Shown: positions 1-11,654 of the stretch, one piece after another
Layout: every line of letters begins with the position of its first letter
How positions within the stretch are numbered: position 1 is the stretch's first letter
Assembly: GCA_032718475.1 (NCBI GenBank)
Contig: JAUCBJ010008121.1
Location: forward strand, 1-64,000
Direction of reading: 5' to 3'
DNA: 64,000 nucleotides
Source of the DNA: Nemertoderma westbladi
Lineage: Eukaryota; Xenacoelomorpha; Nemertodermatida; Nemertodermatidae
The notes under the pieces: generated by a model
Seen by the model: the letters and a program-made list of their open reading frames with translations, nothing else
Told to the model about the DNA's origin: nothing
Database searches by the model: none
Program-made: the position numbers and the translations under genes

Positions 1-263
1 CAACTACTGCTCTAAATAACTGGACCATAAGTTTCCGATCCGAACAAAACAGAAACCTTTGTGGGAAGGCTGATCTTTCCAGTACTGGAACTACTACTGC
101 TCTAAATAACTGGACCTTAAGTTTCCGATCCGAACAAAACAGAAACCTTTGTGGGAAGGCTGATCTTTCCAGTACTGGAACAACTACTGCTCTAAATAAC
201 TGGACCATAAGTTTCCGATCCGAACAAAACAGAAACCTTTGTGGGAAGGCTGATCTTTCCAGT
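1..263. repeat. 90-bp tandem repeat, about 2.9 copies
   Basis: Units begin at 1, 91 and 181 and are nearly identical; single-base differences are visible around positions 92 and 117. The third copy breaks off near 263, where the sequence turns into unrelated DNA. The array touches the window edge, so its real copy number is unknown. From 264 to about 600 I see nothing I can assign; a 107-codon minus-strand open frame there has no recognisable family. Confidence 0.9.
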
Positions 264-731
264 CTGCCTCTTTAGGGCACAATGTGTGAAATATAAAATC
301 TTCTACAATATTTATCTTCTTTATAAATCCGTTCAAGTTGATTGAATAGGGTTGGTGGGCGAAAAAATTGTTGGGCTAGAGACATTCGTATAAAGGGTAT
401 TAAGGTACCAGGAAACAATTGGCGGGGTGTGTTTTTTGTAAAAACACGACTTAACTGTCGAAATGGCGGGTTTATGTAAGCCCATGAAGCCAATTTTGAA
501 AATCGGCTGTTATTGGATGCTACATATTTGACAGTCTGATAATTTCTTATAATGGTTTCTATGGAGGGTGATTTTAGATTCAGTAAAATACACATTTAAT
601 CACAAGTCCCTAAAAGGTGCCACCCTCCTGCTCCAAAGCCCGGGGAATTTAAATGATAGAAAGAGGCAGTGAATTTATTGATATACTGTATGTTTGGCGG
701 TTAATTCAAATTGTCATCTTTCCATTACAAC

Positions 732-880
732 CACACAGTAGTGTGGGGCGAGCCACGAAGTGAGCGAAGCCTTAGCATATGGGTACCATTAACGAGTTGT
801 CTGTCGTCGTAAATTTTTGATCGCTAATAACTCGGAAATTCCTTGATGAAATTAAACGAAACCTGGTATGTATGTAGTCC
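732..880 (+). repeat. Dispersed repeat, copy 1 (GGGGCGAGCCA end)
   Basis: This stretch matches the reverse complement of 30088-30245 almost throughout, including the ggggcgagccacgaa end and the taaatttttgatcgctaataac core. The short GGGGCGAGCCA end also occurs alone at 38610-38620 and 46755-46765. It is an interspersed repeat of unknown class. Confidence 0.75.
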
Positions 881-1740
881 GGCCAAGGTTTAGGAAGAAT
901 CTCAAGTTTGGTCAAAAACGAACGAAAGCAACGAGTTTACATTGAATACGAGTATCCATCTGCCATATATCAGCAGTTTCTCTCACAGTTTCAAGACTTT
1001 GCACAGTTATAAAGGTCGTTAGTCACCGTTTAGGGAAATTATTTTAAGACAAAACAGGACGAGCGCAACGAGACTAATGAAGGAGAAGAGTATTGTAAAA
1101 CTAAAAATGTCATACAGTACTTAACTTAAATAGCCCTAGTTAGAAGGTCTACAAATGACTGTTAAAGTGTGTAAGGGCAAACTGAAATGGATCCATATTT
1201 TTAAAACTAGTTTATCACAAACTGATAGCATCGCCTTCACTCATATATATTTTAGGAAAGACAGTTTTCGTATATCTAATAGAGATTAGTATAATGTACT
1301 TTCTAATTTAGGCTCTGGTGCTGCGCGAAGGCCCCACGAACGTGGACTGTACGTACTCTGTTGGCTGTTGTACATGTACGTACAGTGCACAACACCCAAT
1401 TGATGGAAAGTTTTTACAGACAGTTGACAGAGGCAGAGGCGGGTTTTTTTTTAACTAAAACAATAAACGACCTCGATACCAATAGCGGGGAAGCAACAGG
1501 TTACAGAGGCGGCCTTTCAAACCAAAATAATAAAACTCGATATCGTCCGTTACCTATTGAGGGAATGTAGCTGATTACAGAATGCCATTGAAAATTTATG
1601 CTACAACTAAGACCGTAATTTTACGACAGTACATACTGTAACTGACATCATACTGTCATAATAATAATACAGTACCTATCGCAGTTCGTACTGTAGTACT
1701 GCAGTTTAATTCTTTCTACAGTAGTTTATAGGTTTTTCAG

Positions 1741-1995
1741 CCAGTGCATAATCTTGTACTTTGGCAGGCTCATGGAGTGAATAAGCATGGTGGACAGCCC
1801 ATGACTTACTTGAGACGCATCTTAAAGGACACTGGCCTTGAAGATGCGGATGATCTAGCCAAGCAAATGTCATGGGTGATAGGGAGTTGTGGCGGCGCAA
1901 TTTTGTCGACGAGCCGGCACAGCATTCTTAAAAATGCAGCTGCAATGCAGCATGCCGATCCTAGTAATAGTAGTAGTATGATTAAACGTAATTAA
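1741..1995 (+). pseudogene. Non-LTR retrotransposon fragment, C-terminal end of the RT ORF
   Basis: The translated frame has LVLWQAHG, then TYLRRILKDTGLEDADDL, which resembles the extreme C-terminus of RTE-like reverse transcriptases (LxWxxxHG...RGRP..TYxxxLxxDTGL...L). A similar tail, FWQPTHGKRSRGRPAITYI, occurs in the relic near 28.4 kb. No RT catalytic core is present upstream, so this is a 5'-truncated dead fragment. The frame runs to a stop at 1995, but similarity seems to fade after about 1905. Confidence 0.5.
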
Positions 1996-2309
1996 CCAAC
2001 ATTACTGACTGACATTGGGGTTTTCCCTGAAACTACCGGTATAATTTAGTGTGGGTAGGATTAGGGTAGGGTTGTGATACACACCTGTGTGTTGAGCAGT
2101 GTATTATGTTTGGTTTTTATTTTTGTTTATTTTATATTTTATGTTTGTTTGATTTTGATGGCCCTAGCGGCTTTGTAATAATTTTGGGCTAAATGTCCTG
2201 ATTCTATATATTTTTTGTAGTTTGTGGGGTGTAAGTCTCTGATAAAACCTTTGCTATAGTGATCAATATTGTATGATTATCATTCAATTACTGTACATTA
2301 GTCCAAGGT

Positions 2310-3260
2310 GTACTAAATAACAGGTCATGCAGCGAGCGGATGAAATTAGCTTGGGCCAATCTTTTCCATATTTATGGCACTATTTTCATAATATTTCCTT
2401 AGAAACTTATTTTATGCTACTTTAGTTAGGTGGAGATGATGACTAGGGTTCATAGAAATGTAATAAAATGTCTTTCTGGAATTTTTATCTTGTGTTGCCA
2501 AGGTAACCGGGTGCAAAGTTCAAATTTCGAGCGCCTGTAATTCAAGACGACAAGGGATTCTGTTCTTGAGATTTGGTATATGAGTAAAGGGAATAAAAGT
2601 CTATCAAAATATTTTAAATTTAAATTTTTTTCAATCCCGTTTCCATGGTGACGGGAATGGCTGTCCTTTATTTCTAATAATTGCTAACCGAAATTTAATA
2701 TTCTGGAATGTGAAAATCATGCTATCACAGATCTTGCTCTCTGATTGGACAGTTTAGTTTATTGGCAAATATTGACTTTTAAAAATATGATTCACAATTG
2801 ACGAATTACAAAATAAAATCTTGGCAATTTTTAACTTATTATTTAGACTGACAAACCGAATAAAAATGGTTTTTATAGAATTGGTAGACAATTTTTCAAA
2901 TTTTTCATTATACTTATTTCCATGGCAACGGGAATGTAAACAAATTCAAATGTAAAATATTTATATAGAATTTGATTTCCTTTAATCACCTACCAAAGCT
3001 CAAGGGAAGAATTCATTGTCGCCTTGAAATACAGACGCGCAAAGTTTGAACTTTGCACCCGGTTACCTTGGCAACTACAAGATAAAAATTCCAGAAAGAC
3101 ATTTTATTACATTTCTATGAACCCTAGTCATCATCTTCACCTAACTAAAGTAGCATAAAATAAGTTTCTAAGGAAATATTATGAAAATAGTGTCATAAAT
3201 AGGGAAACGATCGGCCCACGCTAATTTCATCCGCTCGCTGCTTGACCTATTATTTAGTAC
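2310..3260. repeat. Foldback element with about 220-bp inverted arms
   Basis: Left arm 2310-2527 is the reverse complement of right arm 3038-3260 with few mismatches; the shared blocks include gcagcgagcgga, tgactagggttcatagaaatg and aaggtaaccgggtgcaaagtt. The central 500 bp is AT-rich with two ccatgg-centred motifs and no coding capacity. It is most likely a nonautonomous foldback or MITE-type element. Weak similarity of the flanks suggests the arms may extend somewhat further out. Confidence 0.8.
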
Positions 3261-3863
3261 AGCTTGCACTAGTCTTAGTCTATTCAAGTATACAATGATA
3301 AAACAGATTTGAATTTGCCGCCAAAATATAGCTGGCAGATCTGATATCCCACCCTTTCCAGTACAAATTATGTGTCTATCAATTATTTGAATTTCCCGGG
3401 CTATGGAGCAGGGCGGCACCTTTTAGGGACTTGTCATTTAATCTCAATCATTTCACACGTGGCTTTTAATCAATTGAAAGCGGAGAGTCTTGCGCGCCTT
3501 TTGACACCACAACTAATTAAATTCATGGTGACGAGAACATTGATTTATTCAATCAATTCACAATTATAAACTCGCAGAATGCCTGACCGTTATGCCGAAT
3601 TGTCCGGGACCGAATTGTCCGGAACCTAATTTATTTAGTACTATATAATGGTAAATGTTCTAGAACCTTAATAGATATTATTTTATGGTAGCTAGTGTTT
3701 TTTTACTAGCTAGTATTTTTTTGAAAGTAAAAAAATTTTACTTTTTTTTTGTTAACATCATTAGTTATGGGGTAGCTATGGTGTTTTTATGGACCTTGTG
3801 AATTATTTACTAACTAGTAATAGTGTGTATTTTAAAAACTGATTTTTTAAACTTTATACTGTA

Positions 3864-4670
3864 CACCATGTCCCAGAATATAGTGTCGTAATTCAGAGAC
3901 GCCCCCCCCCCCCCCCTAATTTTTTTACAAATCGTAATGAGATTGCATGAAATTTGAAACAGAGATAGTTTTACCTCCCGACCACTGACTGGGTGAGCCA
4001 GAATTTTTATTTTTGCTTTCAATCTTTAGCTACAAGCGTTTAAAAAAAGTGTCTCCAGCGATATTACACCAGTTACACCGCATTTGTTCTTCTACCATAT
4101 AGCTGTTTGTTGGTACCAATGGAAAGCTGGCCATGCAAGGATTCCAAATATGTAACACAATTTGAATTTCGTGGAAAAATAGCTGAGATATGAGCGATCA
4201 AATGTTGCATGGTTTTGCACCGGCGCGAGGCTATTATATTCTATTTAATAAATAAACCATATTCTGGAACATTTTTTAAATGTATGAATAGCTACGTAAT
4301 ACAGTAGTACAGTATGATTAAATATGTAATGCATTGTTGCCCAGCTACGTATTTGGATAAACAAAATATTCCAGATTATAATGTATTTATTAAATAGAAT
4401 ATAAATAGCCTCGCGCAGGTGCATAACCATGCAAAATTTGAATTAAGTTTAATTTAGTTAAGTAAGTTTAAGTTTTAGTAAGTTTAATTTGGTTTAAGAA
4501 TAACTGCGATGTAACTGGTGTAATATCGCTGGTGACACTTTTTTTAAACGCTTGTAGCTAAAGATTGAAAGCAAAAATAAAAATTCTGGCTCACCTAGTC
4601 AGTGGTCGGGAGGTGAAACTATCTCTGTTTCAAATTCCATGCAATATCATTACGATTTGTAAAAACAGTA

Positions 4671-4702
<32 letters not shown>

Positions 4703-4737
4703 CACTGAATTACGACACTATATTCTGGGACATGGTG
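3864..4737. mobile_element. TA-flanked foldback MITE, copy A (CACCATGTCC ends)
   Basis: The ends are CACCATGTCC...GGACATGGTG, each flanked by TA (3862-3863 and 4738-4739), as expected for a Tc1/mariner-type target duplication. The arms are very long, about 3864-4250 against 4365-4737. A run of 15 C at 3902-3916 in the left arm is mirrored by 30 G at 4671-4700 in the right arm. There is no transposase; mobilisation would need an autonomous relative elsewhere. A second copy lies at 5690-6619, with fragments at 23760-23938 and 37969-38001. Confidence 0.85.
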
Positions 4738-4990
4738 TATATTGGTTGGTTAACAAGCCTAAATTATTATCCTATAATCCTACTACAGTAATTATCCTAC
4801 TAGTTAATAGCTGGATCTCATTCAGCGACACTTTGCTGAATTTAGATTAAAAAAAACTGTACTGCCACACGATGTTCTGTCAAACTGTTAAATATCATCA
4901 ATATTTTTGGTACTGTAATTAATATATTCTGCAACAGTTTAGGCCTAATTCTTCTAATTCTGAAATATCAATGTTTTCACAAATTTTTGT

Positions 4991-5330
4991 ATGCGTGCGT
5001 TCGCTGTCTCCGCGCCGGCACTTTGGAACAAACTACCACGCGATATCCGACTCTCAGTCAACCTCGACAAATTTAAACGGTTACTCAAAACTCACCTCTA
5101 TAATCGTGCATTCAACTAAAAACTGTTTTATTCGAACTCATGTATCGTATAACATTATTTTATTTAATTATTTTACAGTACAGTACTCCTGGCCCAAAAA
5201 TAACTACGGGTCTTTTAAACGACATGTATTTTACTTTTTACTTAAGGAGAGTGCTCAGCGCTTAGAATAATTACTTGTTTTTTAAATAAGCGCTTTATAA
5301 ATATTGAATTATTATTATTATTATAATTTC
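4991..5330 (+). mobile_element. 5'-truncated LINE (CR1/L2-like) tail
   Basis: Codons 4991-5119 end in TAA and encode a tail with APALWNKLPRDIR and LDKFKRLLKTHLYNRAFN. This matches the conserved terminal motif of CR1/L2-type LINE reverse transcriptases (aPxLWNxLPxxIR...FKxxLKtxLf). The 3' end reads gcgctttataaatattg followed by an ATT-rich tail (about 5308-5330), typical of such elements. Only the last 42 residues of the ORF remain, so it is inactive. It sits inside the composite element 3594-5602. Confidence 0.75.
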
Positions 5331-5562
5331 AAAAAATGCTAGCTAGTAAAAAAACACCAGCTACACCTTAATAAATAATACAGGTATATTATAATGTTCT
5401 CGAACACTTACCAATAACAAAAATAAAAAAAATAGTTTATTTTTAAAATTAAAAAAATTCTATCTAGTAAAAAAACACTAACAACCATAAAAAAATATCA
5501 TAAAAAATACTAATGTTCTAGAACATTCACCAATATCAAAAAGGCACTAAAAAGTTGCTATC

Positions 5563-5688
5563 AGGAACCGGACAATTCGGTCCCGGACAATTCGGTCCCG
5601 TAAAAAGGTCCTATTTATTTAGTGTTTTGGGGCCGAATTGCCCGGGACCGAATTGTCCGGACCTAATCGTCCGGGACCGAATTGTCCT
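5563..5688. repeat. Snapback of CCGAATTGTCC motifs
   Basis: Two acaattcggtcccg motifs (5566-5602) face two or three gggaccgaattgtcc motifs (5632-5688) across a 30-bp spacer, so the block folds on itself. The same motif pair forms the left end at 3594. The right edge abuts the TA of the foldback starting at 5690. Confidence 0.7.
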
Positions 5689-5689
5689 A

Positions 5690-6619
5690 CATCCATGTCC
5701 TGGAATGTCGTTTTTCAGGTATCTGCCCCACCCCCCCCCCCCCCCCCCCCCAAATTTTTCTACAAATCTTAATGAGACTACTGTACATTAAATTTGAAAT
5801 ATAGATAGTTTCACATCCCTCCTCCTCCGTGGGTGAGCCAGAATTTTTATTTTTACTTTCAATCTTTAGCTACAAGTATTTGAAAAGGGTGTTACCGGCG
5901 ATATTTCACAGGTCATCCCGCAATCATTCTTCAACCTTATAGCGATTTGATGGTATCAATAGAAAGCTGCCCATGCATGGATTCCAAATACTGTATGTGA
6001 ATACATTTGAATTTGGTTGGGAAATAGCTGATATATGGGCATTCGAATGTTGCATGTATTTACTTCCCCTGCAGGCCATTTATTCTATTTAATAAATGTA
6101 GCATATTCTAGAACATTTTGTTTATTCCATACGTAGCTGGGCAACAATGTAATACCTTTTTAATTATACTATTACGTAGCTATACATAAATAAACAAAAT
6201 GTTCTAGAATATGGTATTTTTATGAATAACGATGCATGATGCAGATCATGCAGATGCAAAACCATGCAACTTTTGAACGCTCATATCTCAGCTATTTTTC
6301 AACGAAATTCAAATTGTGTTACATATTTGGAATCCTTGCATGGCCAGCTTTCCATTGGTACCAACAAATCCCTATAAGGTTGACGAATAACTGGAAGGTA
6401 ACTGGTGAAATATCACCGGAGACACCTTTTTTAAACAACTTGTAGCTAAAGATTAAAAGCAAAAATAAAAATTCTGGCTCACCCACGGAGAAGAAGCGGA
6501 GGTGGAACTATATGTATTTCAAATTTCATGTAATCCCATTAAGATTTGTAGAAAACTTTGGGGGGGGGGGGGTAGGTACCTGAATAACGACACTACAGTA
6601 TATGTTCCAGGACATGGTG
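5690..6619. mobile_element. TA-flanked foldback MITE, copy B
   Basis: Ends are catccatgtcc (one base longer than copy A) and ggacatggtg, flanked by TA at 5688-5689 and 6620-6621. It shares with copy A the inner blocks gagccagaatttttattttt, tttagctacaag, ggattccaaata and catgcaa in inverted order. A 21-base C run (5731-5751) on the left and 13 G (6560-6572) on the right sit about 40-60 bp from the ends. It is diverged from copy A, so the family has been active over some time. No coding capacity. Confidence 0.85.
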
Positions 6620-7049
6620 TAATCCAGTAACTAATTACCGTGCTGCCGTGTTATTTTGGTGCAGCATAATATAATAGAAAGATGTCGAGATGCAGTGTAT
6701 TATATCATATTGTATCTCTTACTACATATCGAAACACATATCGAATATACAGTACTGCAGAAGTATACTGTATCTCATTAAAATTCAATAACAAAAGCGA
6801 CATATTTTGGCCATTATGGGTAAAATATGCGTTCGACTTCTTTTGGTCATTATAGATAATTGTATTCCGTCCGGATACAGTGGGTTATATTATATTCAGT
6901 ATTTTTTAATTTATAATAACACCGATCTAAGTTGGCGTTCTTATTGAGCTGTAAACGGGAACTCCCGTTCGAGGCAGAAAATGGGCGGAATTTTTGGAAA
7001 ATTTGGGTTTGCCCCAACGTCCGACACCATGGAATTAACCACATGTGTT

Positions 7050-7880
7050 TTCGTGGTCGCGGATTTCATTTCTGGGGTCAGTTTTCAACAAATTTGACGT
7101 AATCTAGTTTCTCTGTCTGTTTTTCCGTCTGTCGGTCTGTATGTCAAAAAACAAAACGAATCACACTACGAACTACAATTTTCACTGTTGGGGGTTTTTA
7201 AGGTTCATGATTTCATTTCTGGTGTTATCTTTCCTGTTTGGAGGAGTCTATTATGCCTGTATATTTGTCTGTCAGTCGATCTGTCTGTCAAGAAAGATAT
7301 ACAGACAGACTTAAACAGACAGTCTAGGTTCATGCAATTATTAAAAATGACGTGAGAAATGAAATCAGCAACTAGGAAAACCCCCATATCAGAAATTATA
7401 GTAAAGTGATGTGTTTACTTATATTTTATCTGTGACACCGACAGTAAGTCAGACAGACAGACAAACAGACAGATAGACATACAGACAGTCTAGATGTCAT
7501 CAAACATTAAAACATATATTAGAAATGAAATCAGCGACTAGGAAAACCCCCATATCTGAAATTGTATTCAGGTGACATGCCTCCTTATATTTTGACTGAC
7601 GGACAGACAGACATAAAATCAGACAAACAGACATTCTAGGTTCAGTCAAATATTAAAATTGACATCGGAAATGTAATCAGCGACTAGGAAAACCCCCATA
7701 TCATAAATTATAGTGATGTGGTGTGCTTACTTATTTATTGTCTGTGAAATTGGCAGTCGGACAGAGAGATCAGACAGAATGACAGACAAACAGACAGACA
7801 GGCATTCCAGATGTCATCAAACATTAAAACAGATATCAGAAATGAATTCAGCGACTACGAAAATCCCTTAATCGTAAATT
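7050..7880. repeat. Diverged 145-175 bp repeats, partly inverted, with CAGA-rich tracts
   Basis: The block atcagcgactaggaaaaccccc recurs around 7360, 7530, 7680 and, decayed, 7855, each followed by a CAGACAGA-rich tract. Around 7060 and 7195-7230 related blocks lie in the opposite orientation, so the cluster is a degenerate palindromic array. Weak relatives occur at 31740-32060. 6620-7049 shows no assignable feature. No coding signal. Confidence 0.65.
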
Positions 7881-8525
7881 TTGGTTCGCTGGAGTTGTTT
7901 ATTTCCTGCGTTTTACATAAAATTAGCGGGAAGGTTTGAAAACTTAAAATACGTTTTTCTCGGCATCTTATTTTTCGTGAAATTTTGAAATAAATGTACC
8001 TTTTTCTTGATTGCTTGATGGAATTTGCTGAAATTTTCGCAGCAGGTTTGTTGTAGTGAGACTCAATTGTGGAACCTCAAAAAACATATGTTTAGAACAA
8101 TTATCAAATGTATTTCTAATATAAACTAATTTGTCATTTTCTGGTTTGTGGTTCAATTAAGTGACCCTCAAACATAGATACAAAATAAATTTTCAGGTTC
8201 CAGGTTTAAAAGGTTCCAGGTGTGTCTCGATAGTTACTCCGCCCTTCTGGAAATTTTCATGAAATTCCATCTTGTAGAACGAGCGTAATGGGTACACATG
8301 TGTTAATAGTAAAATGTATGGGGATAGCCTGGGGTACCATCTCCCCTTAAACAATGGTAGCTACACAGATAAGGTTGCTGGTAAAGAACAGTTGTCCAAT
8401 TATTGTTTATGTAATTGCCATCTTTGATTGCCTTTCTGAAAAAATGTATATAAGAATAGGTTTTTTGGAGAATTTACAACAGTTTCTCATATGATTTCCT
8501 TCTTAAACCATGTGAGAAATTTACT

Positions 8526-8680
8526 CGTTAAGTGTCTGCAATGGTGTCGGCGTAGTGTGGACCTTGTGTCGGCATGATGTCACCGTTGAATCCGTGTCAT
8601 ATCTGAGTGATGTCGGCACAGTGACTGCATGTTGATGTCGGCACAGTGTCGGCGTGTTTTTTTCGGCGTTGTTTAGTAAT
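8526..8680 (+). repeat. Irregular GTGTCGGC-type short repeats
   Basis: The motif gtcggc with a preceding g/a-t-g recurs about six times at irregular 15-40 bp spacing. It looks like a decayed minisatellite. From 8680 to 10246 I see only AT-rich sequence with scattered open frames and no recognisable gene. Confidence 0.45.
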
Positions 8681-10246
8681 ATCGGTGCACTGTAGTTGTA
8701 AACGTGGTGTCAGAGTATAGGGTCGCCGTGTGGTATTAGTTTTATATGGCCTATTTTTATATCAACATTCATTTTCACGGTATAGGCTAAAGTGTTACCG
8801 GTGCGGTGGTCTGGTAGATCAGAATCAAACTAAACATGATTTCTCTTTTATAGTTGTCATTTTAAATTTTGAACATTGAGTTTTTTCAAGATTGTACTAA
8901 GGGTCGGTTTTACTCAAAATTGTAGTATATTGTATAGGCCTATGTTTCAATATTTACAGTAATATATCATTACAACATGATGTAGAGAACATCGCAAAAA
9001 TAGCTAAAAATAAAATGAAAAATATCGCAAAATTAGCTTGTTTTTGATAAAATTGCGATTTCTCAAAAATAATGAAGCTTGGTTATATACGGTCATGACC
9101 TACTATAGATACGACCCGCTAAGCTGCTGCAAAGCCCCTAAATTTAGTGGGCCAGTTATTTCTCTTAGTTATAATCCCTGAAATAATAGGTCTAGCTCGT
9201 CGAAAGTACTGGTCCCCAGCTAAAATTATGTCCTCTTTCAGGTGAGAGTGAGACAAATAAAAATTTAAAAGCTCCAGTAATTTTCGAGATATGAGGAGTT
9301 CCTGGCACCCATGCCATACAGTATCAGCACCTTTCGGAATTGGGAAAAATACTCAAAATACAGTATACCACCCTTCAAAGACTTTGGTATAGCCATACTA
9401 TGCTTTTTTGATTTGTTAAATTTATTATTAGTAATCGAAAGTGAGATTAGAAACAAAATTGAATCTTTTATTTTTAATAGACACTAAAACAGCACCAAAA
9501 ATGCAAGTAGCTCAAAATTTTAAAATAGCCAAAAGTGGTAAATTGGTCGCATAGTTAGGCTACTGAGGTTTTAGAATGTGCTGATTTCATTGGCAAGGTT
9601 TATAAAATTTTGCAATTGTCAAAAATGATACGAAAATGACAAGTTTCATCCATTACAAGCAATTTCATTGCAAACTTATTTCCAAAAATGGCGTTTATTA
9701 TGTTCTTAGTAATGAAATTTTGTTGCTATTCACTATTTACACATTACTATTCACATTATTCACTTTGTTACAAATAGTTACAAATAAAAAGAGACTATAG
9801 AAGGTCATGCATGATACGGTATTATTACCCTGCATATATTATTTTATTGTTTTTATATCCATCCAATGCCAAATTTATTAGAATATTAAGAATAAATAGC
9901 AAAGAGAATGGAGGGGGTGTGGGGCGTTAATTAATAGAAACGACAACGAGTAGCCTATATACTGTACAGTACTGTAGTATATACTGTATAGTAGAGTATT
10001 TAAAGAATGGATCACTCCCAACATGATTTGAATACTTACTAAAAGGAATGTTCTTTATTCGTGAAGTAGACCACGGTGTCGAAACTGGTGATTAACTTGG
10101 GCTCCGCTGCAATCTACTATACTATAGGACTACAGTACAGTCGTACAACGCCTGAGGGAGAATACTGTGTACTGTATGGTAGAATTTTCGGGGGCGGGGG
10201 GGAGGGGGGGGGATTCTACATACATACAACACCGATGCAGTAGGAT

Positions 10247-10570
10247 GGGTGCAATCTTCGCCCGCGTACAACCTTCGCCCGCGTACAACCTTCGCCCGCG
10301 GGAAAACCTTCACCCGCAGGGCAATCTTCGCCCAATAAAATTTGTGTTAGTAACCATTTTAGTAACAAATTGAGGGAAAGGAGCAGGATACAGAGACGGC
10401 TTTTTCTAACTAAAACAATAAACGATGGTGTTACTAATAGATGGAAAGTAACAGGTTACAGAGACGGTTTTTTTCTAACCAAAACAATAATTGTTTATTG
10501 GGCGAAGGTTGTTCGCGGGCGAAGATTGCCTGCGGGCGAAGCTTTCCCGCGGGCGAAGTTTGCTGCGTAC
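10247..10570. mobile_element. Nonautonomous element with iterated TTCGCCC termini
   Basis: The left side (10247-10345) has five ttcgcccgcg/ttcacccgc repeats. The right side (10495-10570) has four gcgggcgaag repeats, the reverse complement, and both sides include gcaatcttcgccc and cttcgcccaataaa. The interior carries two copies of the module acaggttacagagacgg...aaaacaataa. Terminal inverted repeats built of short tandem motifs suggest a nonautonomous DNA transposon; no target duplication was resolved. 10571-11654 is otherwise unassigned flank of the next gene. Confidence 0.6.
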
Positions 10571-11654
10571 CATGCAGTATAGTATCCTATAGGCTTCTCT
10601 TCCTCAAGTCCGCCTTTTTAATTTTCCAATTGGTTTGGGCGTTTATTCAAGGTTGCGATATGCTTAAATTCCTAATTATTGTTGTGTTACAGACTTACAG
10701 TAGAGAGGTGCGTTGATGTATATAGAGCAGTTCAGTGGTACTGTAGTAGTTGACGTAGCGAGGGGATCATGGGGGAAGGGTGCACAGTCCATTATGGAAC
10801 CACGCCCCCTAGCTCCACCCCTAGTCGTGTGGAAGGTAATCTGAAATAAATTATGTGTTAAAGAAGTGTTTTAAGAAAATTCCCGCACGCTTTGAATACC
10901 ATCATTAAAAATGCAGATTAATGATTAGTTAGGCCTACATTAAAAATAATCAAAAGCATAAAGGATATTATTCCGTTCTTACTTTTAATATTTTTGTCCA
11001 CCACCCGCCGCGCCCGCCCATCTCTTAGTGGGGCTCTGGCTCTGCCCCTCCAAATTGTAAAATCAATGATAGGACTATGTTACTAGGGTGTAGCACTACC
11101 CATTGTACTGTATGCCATTTCTGTGTGTACTGTATCAACTGTATCCTAACCAATCCGTTTTTGCGCTACTGTGCAATTTTTACCGCAGCGTAGAGTAACT
11201 CAACCAATCACTGAGTATTTCGAGAATTAGATTATTTTTTGAACATTATACATTAAAAGGAAATATCTCTGTTAACATTATAACATTTTTAAAACCGGGT
11301 TTCTACTGTATGATATGAAATAGTAGGAAAAAAAGCACTAGAAACAAACGGGAACTTTCATTTAGTGTTTTTCACACATTCCCACGCACTTTTATTTCAA
11401 TTCAGCACATTTTTACCGCGCACTATTTCAAATCTGTGCGCAATTGTTGCACTCCATTTGCAGCCGGGATTGCGTGATGAGTCTCTGATAAATACTGAAA
11501 TACTGTCAGACTGTACATACGTGCAGACGTACATTAGAATACATAAATACGGTAGGGCCTACATAAATTACTGTACATACGTACATTACAGCACTAGAAT
11601 ACAGGAATACATAAATAAATACGGTACCGTACATAAATTAATTACTGTGTGATC

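Larger units (their letters stand above)
603..3434. repeat. Outer inverted repeat pair (about 45 bp arms)
   Basis: The stretch at 603-658 (agtccctaaaaggtgcc... to the cccgggg block) recurs in reverse complement at 3376-3434. The arms enclose the dispersed repeat at 732-880, a non-LTR fragment and an inner foldback. The pair could be the ends of one 2.8-kb nonautonomous element or two independent copies of a short repeat. I see no clear target-site duplication. Confidence 0.45.
3594..5602. repeat. Composite inverted-repeat element with two nested insertions
   Basis: The left end (3594-3780) carries two CCGAATTGTCCGG-type motifs followed by ggtaaatgttctagaac and ctagctagta blocks. The right end (about 5340-5602) carries the same blocks in reverse complement. 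Inside lie the TA-flanked foldback at 3864-4737 and a truncated LINE tail ending near 5330, so this appears to be an older nonautonomous DNA element that received later insertions. Confidence 0.6.

Noticed and set aside
272-595. 107-codon minus-strand open frame
   Set aside because: No recognisable motif and repeat-rich surroundings; length is not unusual for chance.
11649-11654. GTG two codons upstream as the ACSL start
   Set aside because: A non-ATG start in an animal gene is not justified when ATG 11655 follows immediately.
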